A stretch of DNA of 46,126 bases from Mesorhizobium sp. Its GTDB lineage: Bacteria > Pseudomonadota > Alphaproteobacteria > Rhizobiales > Rhizobiaceae. Shown in pieces: positions 26,358-34,718 of this stretch. The position numbers were made by a program, and so were the translations under genes. The notes beneath the pieces were generated by a model. It made no database searches. It worked only from the letters and a program-made list of their open reading frames with translations, and had not been told where the DNA came from. Numbering within the stretch: the stretch's first letter is position 1; each line of letters starts with the position of its first letter. The stretch is from positions 1-46,126 of the forward strand of contig JAIPUZ010000110.1 of NCBI GenBank assembly GCA_022833215.1, written 5' to 3'.

Positions 26358-27700
26358 ACCAAAATACCACGGCAGAAGATCACGGACTCGGCGACAGGCT
26401 CGCGAACCGCAGCGCCGTCGTCGGCGTCATCGGCCTCGGCTATGTCGGGCTGCCCCTTGCCGCCGCCTGCGCGCGCGGCGGCTTCACCGCGCTCGGCTTC
26501 GACGTCGATCCGGCCAAGATCGAGGACCTGAACGCCGGCCGCTCCTATATCGACGCCGTGCCGTCGGCCGACCTTGCAGGGCATGTCGCGGCCAAGCGTT
26601 TCCGCGCGACGGCGGATTTCTCGGAGCTCACCGCCTGCGACGTGATCGTCATCTGCGTGCCGACGCCGCTGACCCGCCATCGCGAGCCCGACCTGAAATA
26701 TGTCACCGTCACCGCCGAAACGATCGCCAGGCATCTGCGGCCCGGCCAGCTCGTCGTGCTGGAATCGACGACCTTTCCCGGCACGACCGAGGAGGTGGTC
26801 AAGCCGATCCTCGAGGCGAGCGGGCTGAAGAGCGGCGTCGATTTCTTCCTCGGCTTCTCGCCGGAGCGCGAGGACCCCGGCAATGCCAGCTTCCGCACCG
26901 TGACGATCCCCAAGGTGGTGGCCGGCGAAGGGCCGGTCGCCTCGGCGCTGGTCCAGTCCTTCTACGGCGCCGTGGTCGACAAGACCGTGGCGGTGTCGTC
27001 GCCTGCGGTCGCAGAAGCCGTCAAGATCACCGAGAACGTGTTCCGCGCCGTCAACATCGCGCTCGTCAACGAGCTGAAGGTCATCTACGACGCGATGGGC
27101 ATCGACGTCTGGGAGGTGATCGACGGCGCCGCGACCAAGCCGTTCGGCTACATGCCCTTCTATCCGGGGCCGGGGCTCGGCGGGCACTGCATCCCGATCG
27201 ATCCGTTCTACCTGACCTGGAAATCGCGCGAATACGGCCTGACGACGCGCTTCATCGAGCTGGCGGGCGAGATCAATGTCGGGATGCCGAGATATGTCGT
27301 CGCCCGGCTGGAGCAGGCGCTGGACCGCGCGCAGAAGGTGTCGCTGAGCGCGGCGAAGGTGCTCATCCTCGGCCTCGCCTACAAGAAGAACGTCTCGGAC
27401 GTGCGGGAAAGCCCGTCCTTCGAGCTGATGGAGCTTCTGGCCAGGCGCGGCGCGGCGGTCGATTTCCACGATCCGCATGTCGCCGAGGTGCCGATGACGC
27501 GCGAGCATGCCGACTTCGCCGGGCTGCGCTCCGTCGCCCTCACGCCGCAGACGCTTGCCGGCTACAACGCCGTACTCGTGGCCACCGACCACGACGCCGT
27601 CGACTACGGCCTCGTCGCAAGCTATGCCCAGTTGATCGTCGATACGCGCAATGTCTTTGCGCGTAAAAGCATCCCGGCGGAGGGAATCGTCAAGGCCTGA
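26354..27700 (+). CDS. wbpA: UDP-N-acetylglucosamine 6-dehydrogenase (WbpA-like)
   Basis: 448 residues, UDP-glucose/GDP-mannose dehydrogenase family. The Rossmann loop is VVGVIGLGYVGLPLAAACAR. Then VICVPTPLTRHREPDLKYV, LESTTFPGTTEEVVKPILEA, FLGFSPEREDPGNASF, KITENVFRAVNIALVNELK, and the catalytic cysteine in PGPGLGGHCIPIDPFYLTWK follow. The C-terminal cap has LGLAYKKNVSDVRESP. Four-electron oxidation at C6 gives a UDP-aminouronic acid. The TRHREPDLKYV loop and SPEREDPGN favour WbpA over WecC, so GlcNAc is the likelier substrate. It ends the operon; I see no terminator before the insertion element at 27731. Confidence 0.9.
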   Translation: MNQNTTAEDHGLGDRLANRSAVVGVIGLGYVGLPLAAACARGGFTALGFDVDPAKIEDLNAGRSYIDAVPSADLAGHVAAKRFRATADFSELTACDVIVICVPTPLTRHREPDLKYVTVTAETIARHLRPGQLVVLESTTFPGTTEEVVKPILEASGLKSGVDFFLGFSPEREDPGNASFRTVTIPKVVAGEGPVASALVQSFYGAVVDKTVAVSSPAVAEAVKITENVFRAVNIALVNELKVIYDAMGIDVWEVIDGAATKPFGYMPFYPGPGLGGHCIPIDPFYLTWKSREYGLTTRFIELAGEINVGMPRYVVARLEQALDRAQKVSLSAAKVLILGLAYKKNVSDVRESPSFELMELLARRGAAVDFHDPHVAEVPMTREHADFAGLRSVALTPQTLAGYNAVLVATDHDAVDYGLVASYAQLIVDTRNVFARKSIPAEGIVKA

Positions 27701-27726
27701 ACACGTTTGTCTTGGTCATGGAAGAA

Positions 27727-28751
27727 CTAGCATTACAGTTGCGATTTTAGCTGACTTCTGAATCCATTGGGTTTCCATGATTCGGAGGTCGTGGATGACT
27801 GGATTATCGATCGAGGCGACGCTTGAGCTTTGGGCGTCTTCGCTGCGGGATGTGAAAGCTCGGATGCGGCCGTTGTTCACACAGGAGCGCGTTGCGGTTT
27901 CGGTGGGGCAATTTCTGGACGGCCTGCTTGGCGAAGAGCGACGCAAGACCGGCTGGATGCGGGCGGAGGCTGCCGGCGATGCCGGTCCATGGCGTCAGCA
28001 GGCGATCGTGGTCCGCGGGTGCTGGGATGCGGATGCGCTGCGCGACATCGTTCGCGACTACGCGCGGGAGCAGCTCGCCGATCCTAATGCCGTGCTGGTG
28101 CTTGATGAGACCGGCTTTCTTAAGCAGGGCAAGGCGTCCTGTGGGGTTGGCCGGCAATACACCGGGTCGGCGGGCAAGATCACCAATTGCCAGATCGGCG
28201 TCTTCGCCTCCTATGTCCTCGCGCCACGGGCACGCCTTCATCTACCGGGCGCTTTATCTGCCGAAGGCCTGGCTGGACGATGCCGGGCGTCTGGACACGT
28301 GGGCTGCTGATTCGCCGCAACATCGCCGATGGCGATCTTGCCTTCTTCTCCACCTGGTGTCCGACCGGCACATCCATCGAGACGCTGGTGACGGTGGAAG
28401 GACATCGCTGGGCGATCGAGGACAGCTTCGAGACCGCCAAGAACAAACTCGGCCTCGACCACAACGAAACCCGCTCCTGGCATGGCTGGCATCGCCATGT
28501 CTCACTGGTCATGCTCGCCTTCGCCATGATGGCCGTCATTCGCCATCGCGCCAACGCCATGCCGCCCCAAAAACGATGTGGCCCTCAAGGCGCAGAACGA
28601 GCAATTAATCCGCTGGTCAATCTAGGAAATCCGCCGCATCGCCACCCGCATCGAACCTTGATACATCATCGCTTGGTCGCTCTGGCGACGAGCACATCAG
28701 GCCGCTGCACGACGAGCACACCTAAAATCAAAATCGCAACTGTAATGCTAG
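27727..28751. mobile_element. Defective IS701-family insertion element with CTAG target duplication
   Basis: CATTACAGTTGCGATTTT (27731-27748) and its exact inverse (28730-28747) bound a 1017-bp element. The four bases outside both ends are CTAG (27727-27730 and 28748-28751), which fits the 4-bp YTAR target duplication known for IS701-family elements. The inside is shorter than a full IS701 element (about 1.4 kb) and the transposase is broken. It sits just after the sugar-amidation operon, so it may have taken part in its arrival. Confidence 0.9.
27777..28608 (+). pseudogene. IS701-family transposase remnant
   Basis: The N-terminal 150 residues are in one frame (FTQERVAVSVGQFLDGLLGE, VLVLDETGFLKQGKASCGVG, RQYTGSAGKITNCQIGVF), with the first catalytic aspartate in LDETGF. 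After FASYV the frame shifts to a piece reading GHAFIYRALYLPKAWLDDAG. Then a large stretch is missing, and the C-terminal part returns in a third frame (LAFFSTWCPTGTSIETLVTV, EGHRWAIEDSFETAKNKLG) with the terminal glutamate. So one frameshift and one internal deletion of several hundred bases inactivate it. Confidence 0.88.
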
Positions 28752-29024
28752 GATGACTGCGTTGGAGAATTCGTGACATCCAATCACGTTTTAGAGCTTG
28801 CAGCATTCAAACCCACCATCGAAGTGCCCAGAATGTGGCGCCTCAAACGGCGACCACGGACAGAAGCTTGAAACCCGCAGACGACGAGCACTTCAGCCTG
28901 GGAGAGACCGTTGACCAATTACAGAAACACTCCGAGTATGCTAAGCGGTTTTGCCTTCGGAATTGCGTGAAACGCGACGCGCTTTCATAGAAAGCCGAGC
29001 GCTACAAAAGAACGAATCTGCACG
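28752..29024. other. Stretch without recognised genes
   Basis: About 270 bases between the insertion element and the SNase-like gene. Short frames exist, one with a KCPECGA zinc-ribbon-like string near 28840, but none has a start, a ribosome site and a match I recognise. It could be the disrupted end of an older gene. I see no clear promoter or terminator. Confidence 0.4.
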
Positions 29025-29486
29025 ATGAACATAAAAAAGGGGGCGCTCCTGACGCTTGCAGCGCTCGGTTTTGCAACCCTCATTCTCTATATGCTTGCTG
29101 GCCAGAAACCCTTGGGGTCACGCCGGGAGGCCCAAACCACCACCGAGGCAATTGTGTTCAGCGGCAAGCTGGACATTCACGCCATGAATGATCTGCGCAT
29201 CGGCGGTCGCAAGATTTTATTGTGCGGAGTTTCCTATAAGAAGCCGCGCCACTTGGAAGCGATAGTTCGCGATCAGGCGCGTAAGATTTATCAGGGCAAA
29301 GAATTCGATTGCGTTCAGGTCGGGGGTGGAACGCCTTGCGATGGAAAGGCTTCGCCTACCTTCGGCGGTGCGATCGTTGCGCAATGCCGAAACGCTGGTG
29401 GAGATGATCTTGCACTGCAACTCAGCGAGGACGGCTATCTGTGCGATCTGCCGGCCCACTCAGGCGGCATTTACCGCGCCTGCTAA
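29025..29486 (+). CDS. Membrane-anchored, catalytically degenerate SNase-fold protein
   Basis: 153 residues. The N-terminus has one membrane segment (GALLTLAALGFATLILYMLA). The rest follows the layout of staphylococcal-nuclease-like proteins: IVFSGKLDIHAMNDLRIGGR, KILLCGVSY, RDQARKIYQGKEFDCVQVGG, TFGGAIVAQCRNAGGDDLAL, then LSEDGYLCDLP and GGIYRAC. The positions that normally read DGDT, IRL-GID-PE and RYGR are replaced, so the metal and catalytic residues appear lost. Five or more cysteines suggest an oxidised, exported domain. Similar small proteins occur near mobilization genes of alphaproteobacterial plasmids. Function unknown. Confidence 0.6.
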   Translation: MNIKKGALLTLAALGFATLILYMLAGQKPLGSRREAQTTTEAIVFSGKLDIHAMNDLRIGGRKILLCGVSYKKPRHLEAIVRDQARKIYQGKEFDCVQVGGGTPCDGKASPTFGGAIVAQCRNAGGDDLALQLSEDGYLCDLPAHSGGIYRAC

Positions 29487-29535
29487 GGTTGGCGTCTTCT
29501 TATAACAAGCTCCAACGACTGTATTCGCCGTAATT

Positions 29536-30282
29536 TTATGGCTCCTGCTCGGGGACTGACACAGTGATCGTACAGCTTTGGGCCTTGCCGGTGCTGCCCG
29601 CCGTCTTGCGGCAAGCCGCCACCTCGGCTGCGTTGGCCTCAATAAGCTGCTCGGCAGCGACAACCCGATTCCAAGCTTCCGCGTTGGCGAACTCCATCAA
29701 ACTCATGCCGGCCTGCCACGGCCTTTCCGCCATTACGAAACTGGCGACGCGGGGCGCGACTGAGCCCGGCAGCATCGCCGGCAGAAACAACGTTAACACG
29801 ATGCCGGCCAGGGTGCCGGCCGTGCCGATGATCCATAAGAGCCGGTTCTGAACATTACGCTCGCGTGCGCCGGCCACGTGCTCGTTCAGCTCGCGCGCGA
29901 CCCTCTGGAAATCCCGGCTCTCGTTCTCGAACTGCTGCGCGGCTGTCCTCACCAGGCTTTCGCCGCTGCGCTCGAGTGCTCGAGCATAATGCTCCGGCCC
30001 GTTGCGCAGGACGGGAGATTGCTCAAGGGCTTCAAGCCGCTCCCCGACATGGGCGAGATACTGGACCACGCGGCCAAGATCGGGGCCGTAGTCAGTCGGC
30101 TGCTGGAACTTCTCGAACTGGTCGAAGGCGGCTTCCACCCCGCGCCGGATCACGGTCATTTCTGCGCCGAGCTGCGCGGCTTGGCTTTCAACCGTGCGCC
30201 GCAACGCCTCGAACGCGGCGGTCGGGTCGCCGGCGTCCTCAGGCGCGGCCGGTTCGAATTCTTCCCTGTCGTCGTCCGTCAT
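29536..30282 (-). CDS. DUF6118-like coiled-coil membrane protein
   Basis: 248 residues. An acidic N-terminus is followed by a long helical, coiled-coil-prone part (DPTAAFEALRRTVESQAAQL, AEMTVIRRGVEAAFDQFEKF, LGRVVQYLAHVGERLEALEQ). One strong membrane segment comes at about 145-167 (LLWIIGTAGTLAGIVLTLFL), then a short soluble tail with two cysteines. I recall this pattern as DUF6118, found beside relaxases in sphingomonad plasmids. Its ATG overlaps the mazF stop by 4 bp (ATGA), so it is translated as the third gene of the mazE-mazF unit. Function is unknown. Confidence 0.6.
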   Translation of the reverse strand: MTDDDREEFEPAAPEDAGDPTAAFEALRRTVESQAAQLGAEMTVIRRGVEAAFDQFEKFQQPTDYGPDLGRVVQYLAHVGERLEALEQSPVLRNGPEHYARALERSGESLVRTAAQQFENESRDFQRVARELNEHVAGARERNVQNRLLWIIGTAGTLAGIVLTLFLPAMLPGSVAPRVASFVMAERPWQAGMSLMEFANAEAWNRVVAAEQLIEANAAEVAACRKTAGSTGKAQSCTITVSVPEQEP

Positions 30283-30614
30283 GGCCCGATCCCCTGCAAG
30301 CCGAGAAACCGATAGAGCGCGAGGCTGACGGCGGCCATGTCCTCCGCGCTGAGCCGGCCGAAGACCGGCCCCACCTTCGACCGGGGCAGCGCAATCCCCC
30401 GGTCGATCATCACTTGCGAGCGTTTGCGCAAACCGTTGTCCGGCGTCGGCCTGATCGTCACCCGGAATAGCGGCCAGTCGTTCAACTCGCTGGTCAAGCG
30501 CAGGACGGTCACGGCGCTAAGCTCGGCAAAAGCGTCGTCCTGCACCACAAGCGCCGGGCGCGGCTTGCCGTAGTCGCCGCTGACCGCGATCGTCACCAGG
30601 TCGCCGCGTTTCAT
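30279..30614 (-). CDS. mazF: MazF/PemK-type toxin
   Basis: 111 residues, CcdB/MazF fold. It opens MKRGDLVTIAVSGDYGKPRP, continues ALVVQDDAF and VTVLRLTSEL, and has the conserved late segment KRSQVMIDRGIALPRSKVGP with the RSQV-D-I pattern of PemK/MazF endoribonucleases. Family role: sequence-specific mRNA cleavage when the antitoxin is lost. It overlaps the antitoxin stop by 4 bp upstream and the DUF6118-like start by 4 bp downstream. All key parts look intact. Confidence 0.9.
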   Translation of the reverse strand: MKRGDLVTIAVSGDYGKPRPALVVQDDAFAELSAVTVLRLTSELNDWPLFRVTIRPTPDNGLRKRSQVMIDRGIALPRSKVGPVFGRLSAEDMAAVSLALYRFLGLQGIGP

Positions 30615-30913
30615 GCTTTCCAGTCGTCCGCGAAATCATCGGCGTCGAGCAGGGTTTCCAATTCTCTGAGCGATTGCGCCTCGTCGCTACCCGGATCGCG
30701 GGCACGCTCGGCGGCCGCCCGCGACTGCCGCCGCGCCTCGGCCTCGAACGCCTTGCGGTTGCGGCGCTCGACATAGGCGCGCATGAAATCCCGCAAGACC
30801 TGCGCGGCCGGCCGATCCTCGGCCTCTGCTGCCAGGGTGAAGGCGGCCTTCAAGGCAGGATCGATCCGAAAATTGACGCTATCGGACTTCGGATGTTGAC
30901 TGACGCGGGGCAT
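30611..30913 (-). CDS. mazE: Antitoxin of the MazF module (RHH type)
   Basis: 100 residues. The N-terminus MPRVSQHPKSDSVNFRIDPA plus LKAAFTLAAEAEDRPAAQVL is a ribbon-helix-helix DNA-binding domain. The charged tail (ARDPGSDEAQSLRELETLLD and DDFADDWKA) is the likely toxin-binding part. I chose the ATG at 30913 because AGGAGGTGTC stands immediately upstream; longer readings start inside the operator. It is an RHH antitoxin paired with a MazF toxin rather than a classic AbrB-type MazE, a pairing seen in alphaproteobacteria. Confidence 0.85.
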   Translation of the reverse strand: MPRVSQHPKSDSVNFRIDPALKAAFTLAAEAEDRPAAQVLRDFMRAYVERRNRKAFEAEARRQSRAAAERARDPGSDEAQSLRELETLLDADDFADDWKA

Positions 30914-30942
30914 GACACCTCCTTGTGATACGATTTGCATAT

Positions 30943-30960
30943 ATAATGTAGTTGCATTAT
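30943..30960. promoter_or_regulatory. Inverted repeat operator upstream of mazE
   Basis: ATAATG (30943-30948), six bases, then CATTAT (30955-30960) form a perfect inverted repeat in an AT-rich gap between the traA stop and the mazE start. TATATA lies beside it. This is the expected place and shape for autoregulation by the RHH antitoxin. Confidence 0.55.
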
Positions 30961-30975
30961 GTGCTGCCAGCAAAT

Positions 30976-33900
30976 CTATCGTTCAAGCTCGATGCTGCGG
31001 CCGCGCGTAAGGCTCTGTTCCAGCTCCCGCGCAACTCCCTCGCTCTGGCGCATGTGCTGGCCGATCCCAAGTTCCTGCCGGCGATTGCGCAGAATGGAAT
31101 CAACCTGCGGGTCGCGCTCAAGGCTCTTGGCTAGGCCCTGCATCTGGCCTTCCACCTGAACGCGCGCTTGCGTCTCCTGCCAACCGCGAAGCTCTCGGCG
31201 CTGCCGTGATAGCTCCTGCCAGCGTTCCACGAAGCGGTCGGCCCGCACATTCGGGTCGGCTTGGCAGTCGCGTTCGTGGTCCAGCCGCCCGATAACCTGG
31301 CCGACGCGCTCCCGGCCGGAAAGCTCGGTCATGCTGCGCTGCATATCCGGGTCGTAGCGTAGCGCCGAACGCATCAGCTCGCGCGCGCCCGGCCGCGCCT
31401 GATCAAGCTGCTGGCCGGCCTCGCGCAAATCCTGGCGCTGTGCATCGAGGACCGGAAGCCCCTCGCGCCGCTGCCGGTGTGCCGATTCATAGGCGCGGGC
31501 GTAGCGGTCAACGGCCTGTTCAAGCGACGACTGCGGCCGCAACCGCTCCGCAAGCCGATCCTGCGCCGGCCCCTCTGGCGCCAACGATGCCCGCAAGCTC
31601 CCGTCTCTTTCCGGCCCGTCTGCACGCTCCTGGGAAGGGCCAGGACGGGTATTGAGCTTGAGGCCGTCGAACCTACTACGCTGGCGCTCGGCCTTCTCTG
31701 GCCGTTCCTGGCGCAGCTCGTCGCGGTCCTGCGCGGCCGGCCGGTCGGCCGACGCGCTCCGCGACAATTTCAAGCCCTCGAACCGGCTGCGGCGCTGCGG
31801 CCGATCGCCCGCGAGATCCTCGCGAGGATCTGCACGAAGATCCTGCGCGAGATCCGCACGCTGTTTTTGTGCAGATCCTCGCGCAAGCGAAACCCCACTA
31901 CGTGGGTTCTCGGCTGTCGACTCCCTGCCCGCATGGTGCTCGGCGGCACGATCGCCGGGAATCTCGATCTCGCTGCGGACGCCCACTTGCTGTGCGATCC
32001 CCCGTCTTTCCGCAAATTGGCGCTCGGCAAAGTCGCTTGTATAGTCGAGCGTGGTTTCCTTCACGCCCGACCGGGACAGGCGGCGCTCTAGCTGGCTATA
32101 GGCCAGCTCGCCGGCGTCCCGCACCCTCCACGCATGACGCTCGACCATCTGGCCGTCTGGAAGCCGAACCGGCTCCGATCCGCGATGCTCAAGGCCGATC
32201 CTCTCCCCGATCTCCGGCGCCTGCTTCGCAGCCTTCATGGCACGCTCAAGATCGACGCCCCAAATGGTATGACGCTGGCCCTTGTCGTTTTCCAGCGTCA
32301 CGAAATAGCTATCGGACTTCTGGGGGTCGTGCTCGAACGGCGCGGCCCCATGTTCGACCAGCCGGCCCGCAGCCAACGTTTGGCCGGCATTGGTGAACTC
32401 GTCCATGCCGGCATAGAGTTGCACGCCGTCGCGATGCCGCGTCATGGCGACATAGGTTAGATGCCGGTCCATCGTCCCCGACGCCAGCACATAGGACCGA
32501 TCGACCGTCGCCCCCTGATTTTTATGGATGGTGGTCGCATAGCCGTGGTCGATTGCCTGATAGTCACCCATCGGCACGCTGATGCTGTCCCCGCCTCGGC
32601 CGTCGAGCTGCGCGACGATCCGGCCGGCCTCGACATGCTCGACCGTGCCTAGCATCCCGTTTTTCACGCCAAGGTCGCGGTTGTTCTCAAGGAATACGAT
32701 GCGGTCGCCCGGCGCGAACTCTCGGCTACCGTCATTGGTCTGGAAGGTCAGTGCGCCGTTTTCTTCGCCCTTCGCCAGCTCGCCGCGCTCCTGTAGCTCG
32801 GCCCGGATACCCTCATTGATGGCCCGCACGTCCGCCCGGCGATGCGCCATCGCAACCCGGGTGCCGTCCGGGCGCTCGTCGCGGTCGGCAAGGTAATCGC
32901 GCACGATCTCGCCGCGCGCGTCTTCGCCCGTCCCGGCAAAGCTGATATTGCCGTGATCCCGATAGGCCGCCAGCCCCTCGGCCGTCCGGTGCGTGGCAAA
33001 GGCGACGGATGCCTCCCGCTGCCAGTCCACGCGCTGTCGGCGTATCTCGGACAGCTCGGCACGGCCGATTTCCTCCGTGATCGCCCGGAACGGTGCGCCG
33101 GCCCCGATCGCCTGCAACTGCTCATGGTCGCCTACAAGGACGATCTTCGCCCCGCGCGCCTCGGCCTCACCAACGAAACGGGCGAGTTGGCGGCTCCCGA
33201 CCATGCCCGCCTCGTCGATCACGAACACGTCGCCGCGGCCGAGTGCATAGCGGTCCCCACTATGTGGGTTGTCCCAACTGCGGGACCATGACGCGAGGGT
33301 GCGGCTCTGGATGCCGGAAGACTCCTCCAGGCCCTCGGCCGCCTTCCCCGACAAAGCCGCGCCGTGAACCTGATAGCCCTCGGCCTCCCATGCCTCGCGC
33401 GCGGCCGCAAGCATGGTGGACTTGCCAGCGCCGGCGAAACCGACAACGGCCGCGATCCGCTCCCGGCCGGTGATATGCTCGATCGCCGCCCGCTGCTCGT
33501 CGGACAGCCGGGCGGAAGCATCGCCCGCGCTGCGCTGAATGGCAGCGTCCTGCCGCTCTATGGCTTGGTTGACATGCCGGCGATCGACGCCATGACCATG
33601 CGCCTCGTGCATCCGCTGTGCGCTCTCGATCATGCCGGCTTCGATGTCGACCATTTCCCGGGTCGAATACCGCGCAAGCTCAACCTGACCCCTTGGCTCG
33701 CCCGTTGCTGCCGGGTCCCCCACTACGTGGGCGCGCTCGGGCTGTAACTCGACCAGCGCCGGCGAGGCCATCACCTTCGCAAAGGCGCTTTGGAACTCCC
33801 CAATGTCATCGTTGATGTAGCGATGCAGCGCCCGCGCAACGTCGTGCCGATCGAACACGCTCTTTTCCCCGGTGATGAGGGTCAGAACCTGCTCGGGCTT

Positions 33901-34659
33901 CTCGCGGATTAGCTCGGCATTGCGCCGGGCCGCGTCGGCATCCAACCGCTCTCTTGATACGGCCAGGCCCCGCCTGTCCATCTGCGTGGCATGGACGCCC
34001 ATGTGTTCGGTCGGCGTGATCTCCAGCCCGCGCTCCATATGCGAACGATGGTCGATCCGAATATCTAGCCCGGCCATCGCAAGCCGCTCGTTGACGATCC
34101 CTTCCCACCTCTGGCGAAGGTCACGAAGCTGCATGTCGGTCGTCGGCAGGTCGTTCGCCAGCAGCCATTTGTTTTCGCGCTCGATATAGGTCTTTTCGCC
34201 TAACCCGCTCTCCGTCACCTGCCGCGTGGTCATAAGCACATGGGCATGGTGATTGCGAACGTCGCTCGCCTCGTGCGGCGCATGAATGGCGAAGTCCACG
34301 GCCGCGCCGTAGCGGTTCGCCAATTCCTGCGCCAGCTCTCGGCTGGCCTCTAGCCGTTCCTCGGCCGAAAGCTCATGCGGCAAGGCAATCTCGAACTCGC
34401 GGGCAACGCGGGCGTCCTTCCGCGCCTCGGCAAACTCGGCGGCATTCCACAAAGCCGACCGATCGCGCGCCCATTCGGCGTTGATGCCTTCGGGCAAGAC
34501 GATCTCGGCATGTTCGACGCCTTGCTTTGCCGTGTAGTCGTGCGTGATGCCGTCGCGCTCGTTGGTCAGCTTCTCCCCGGCACGATAAGCCATTGAGGCG
34601 ACGGCGCTACGGCCCTTCGCCCGCGAAACTGGCTTCATGCTGAAATGGAAGATCGCCAA
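30976..34659 (-). CDS. traA: Ti-type TraA relaxase-helicase (MobQ)
   Basis: 1227 residues. The N-terminal MobA/MobL relaxase shows AIFHFSMKPVSRAKGRSAVA, MAYRAGEKL and the metal-binding histidines in DVRNHHAHVLMTTR. It nicks oriT and stays bound to the 5' end. The middle is a RecD/TraA helicase with Walker A VVGFAGAGKSTMLAAARE, VFVIDEAGMVGSRQLARFV, KIVLVGDHEQLQAIGAGAPF, and the late motif ATTIHKNQGATVDRSYVLAS. The C-terminal 400 residues are charged and repetitive, with RSRFEGLKL and RSRFDGLKL as an internal repeat. The first codon is TTG at 34659 with GAGG 8 bases ahead; the next ATG would cut the first strand of the domain. oriT is 60-90 bp upstream. Confidence 0.95.
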   Translation of the reverse strand: MAIFHFSMKPVSRAKGRSAVASMAYRAGEKLTNERDGITHDYTAKQGVEHAEIVLPEGINAEWARDRSALWNAAEFAEARKDARVAREFEIALPHELSAEERLEASRELAQELANRYGAAVDFAIHAPHEASDVRNHHAHVLMTTRQVTESGLGEKTYIERENKWLLANDLPTTDMQLRDLRQRWEGIVNERLAMAGLDIRIDHRSHMERGLEITPTEHMGVHATQMDRRGLAVSRERLDADAARRNAELIREKPEQVLTLITGEKSVFDRHDVARALHRYINDDIGEFQSAFAKVMASPALVELQPERAHVVGDPAATGEPRGQVELARYSTREMVDIEAGMIESAQRMHEAHGHGVDRRHVNQAIERQDAAIQRSAGDASARLSDEQRAAIEHITGRERIAAVVGFAGAGKSTMLAAAREAWEAEGYQVHGAALSGKAAEGLEESSGIQSRTLASWSRSWDNPHSGDRYALGRGDVFVIDEAGMVGSRQLARFVGEAEARGAKIVLVGDHEQLQAIGAGAPFRAITEEIGRAELSEIRRQRVDWQREASVAFATHRTAEGLAAYRDHGNISFAGTGEDARGEIVRDYLADRDERPDGTRVAMAHRRADVRAINEGIRAELQERGELAKGEENGALTFQTNDGSREFAPGDRIVFLENNRDLGVKNGMLGTVEHVEAGRIVAQLDGRGGDSISVPMGDYQAIDHGYATTIHKNQGATVDRSYVLASGTMDRHLTYVAMTRHRDGVQLYAGMDEFTNAGQTLAAGRLVEHGAAPFEHDPQKSDSYFVTLENDKGQRHTIWGVDLERAMKAAKQAPEIGERIGLEHRGSEPVRLPDGQMVERHAWRVRDAGELAYSQLERRLSRSGVKETTLDYTSDFAERQFAERRGIAQQVGVRSEIEIPGDRAAEHHAGRESTAENPRSGVSLARGSAQKQRADLAQDLRADPREDLAGDRPQRRSRFEGLKLSRSASADRPAAQDRDELRQERPEKAERQRSRFDGLKLNTRPGPSQERADGPERDGSLRASLAPEGPAQDRLAERLRPQSSLEQAVDRYARAYESAHRQRREGLPVLDAQRQDLREAGQQLDQARPGARELMRSALRYDPDMQRSMTELSGRERVGQVIGRLDHERDCQADPNVRADRFVERWQELSRQRRELRGWQETQARVQVEGQMQGLAKSLERDPQVDSILRNRRQELGIGQHMRQSEGVARELEQSLTRGRSIELER
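31814..31883. repeat. Palindrome and long inverted repeat inside traA
   Basis: AGATCCTCGCGAGGATCT (31814-31831) is an 18-bp perfect palindrome. CGCGAGGATCTGCAC (31821-31835) recurs inverted as GTGCAGATCCTCGCG (31869-31883), 33 bases away. The region encodes a run of D-L-A/R repeats in the relaxase tail. Confidence 0.8.
31894..31906. repeat. Palindromic 13-mer, copy 1 (in traA)
   Basis: CCCACTACGTGGG, arms CCCAC/GTGGG around TAC. It encodes N-P-R-S-G on the minus strand. See the copies at 33256 and 33719. Confidence 0.8.
33256..33268. repeat. Palindromic 13-mer, copy 2 (in traA)
   Basis: CCCACTATGTGGG, one base different from the other copies. It encodes N-P-H-S-G. A second small stem, GTCCC/GGGAC, follows directly at 33271-33286. 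Confidence 0.8.
33719..33731. repeat. Palindromic 13-mer, copy 3 (in traA)
   Basis: CCCACTACGTGGG, identical to copy 1 but read in another frame, where it encodes A-H-V-V-G. Confidence 0.8.
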
Positions 34660-34718
34660 CCCTGTTGCCTCGATCCCGTTTCACCCTTTTCCGATGTCTT
34701 ACCAGCCATCGACGCGCT

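Noticed and set aside
28752-29024. Short frames, one with KCPECGA
   Set aside because: No start with a ribosome site and no further homology; the zinc-ribbon-like string may be chance.
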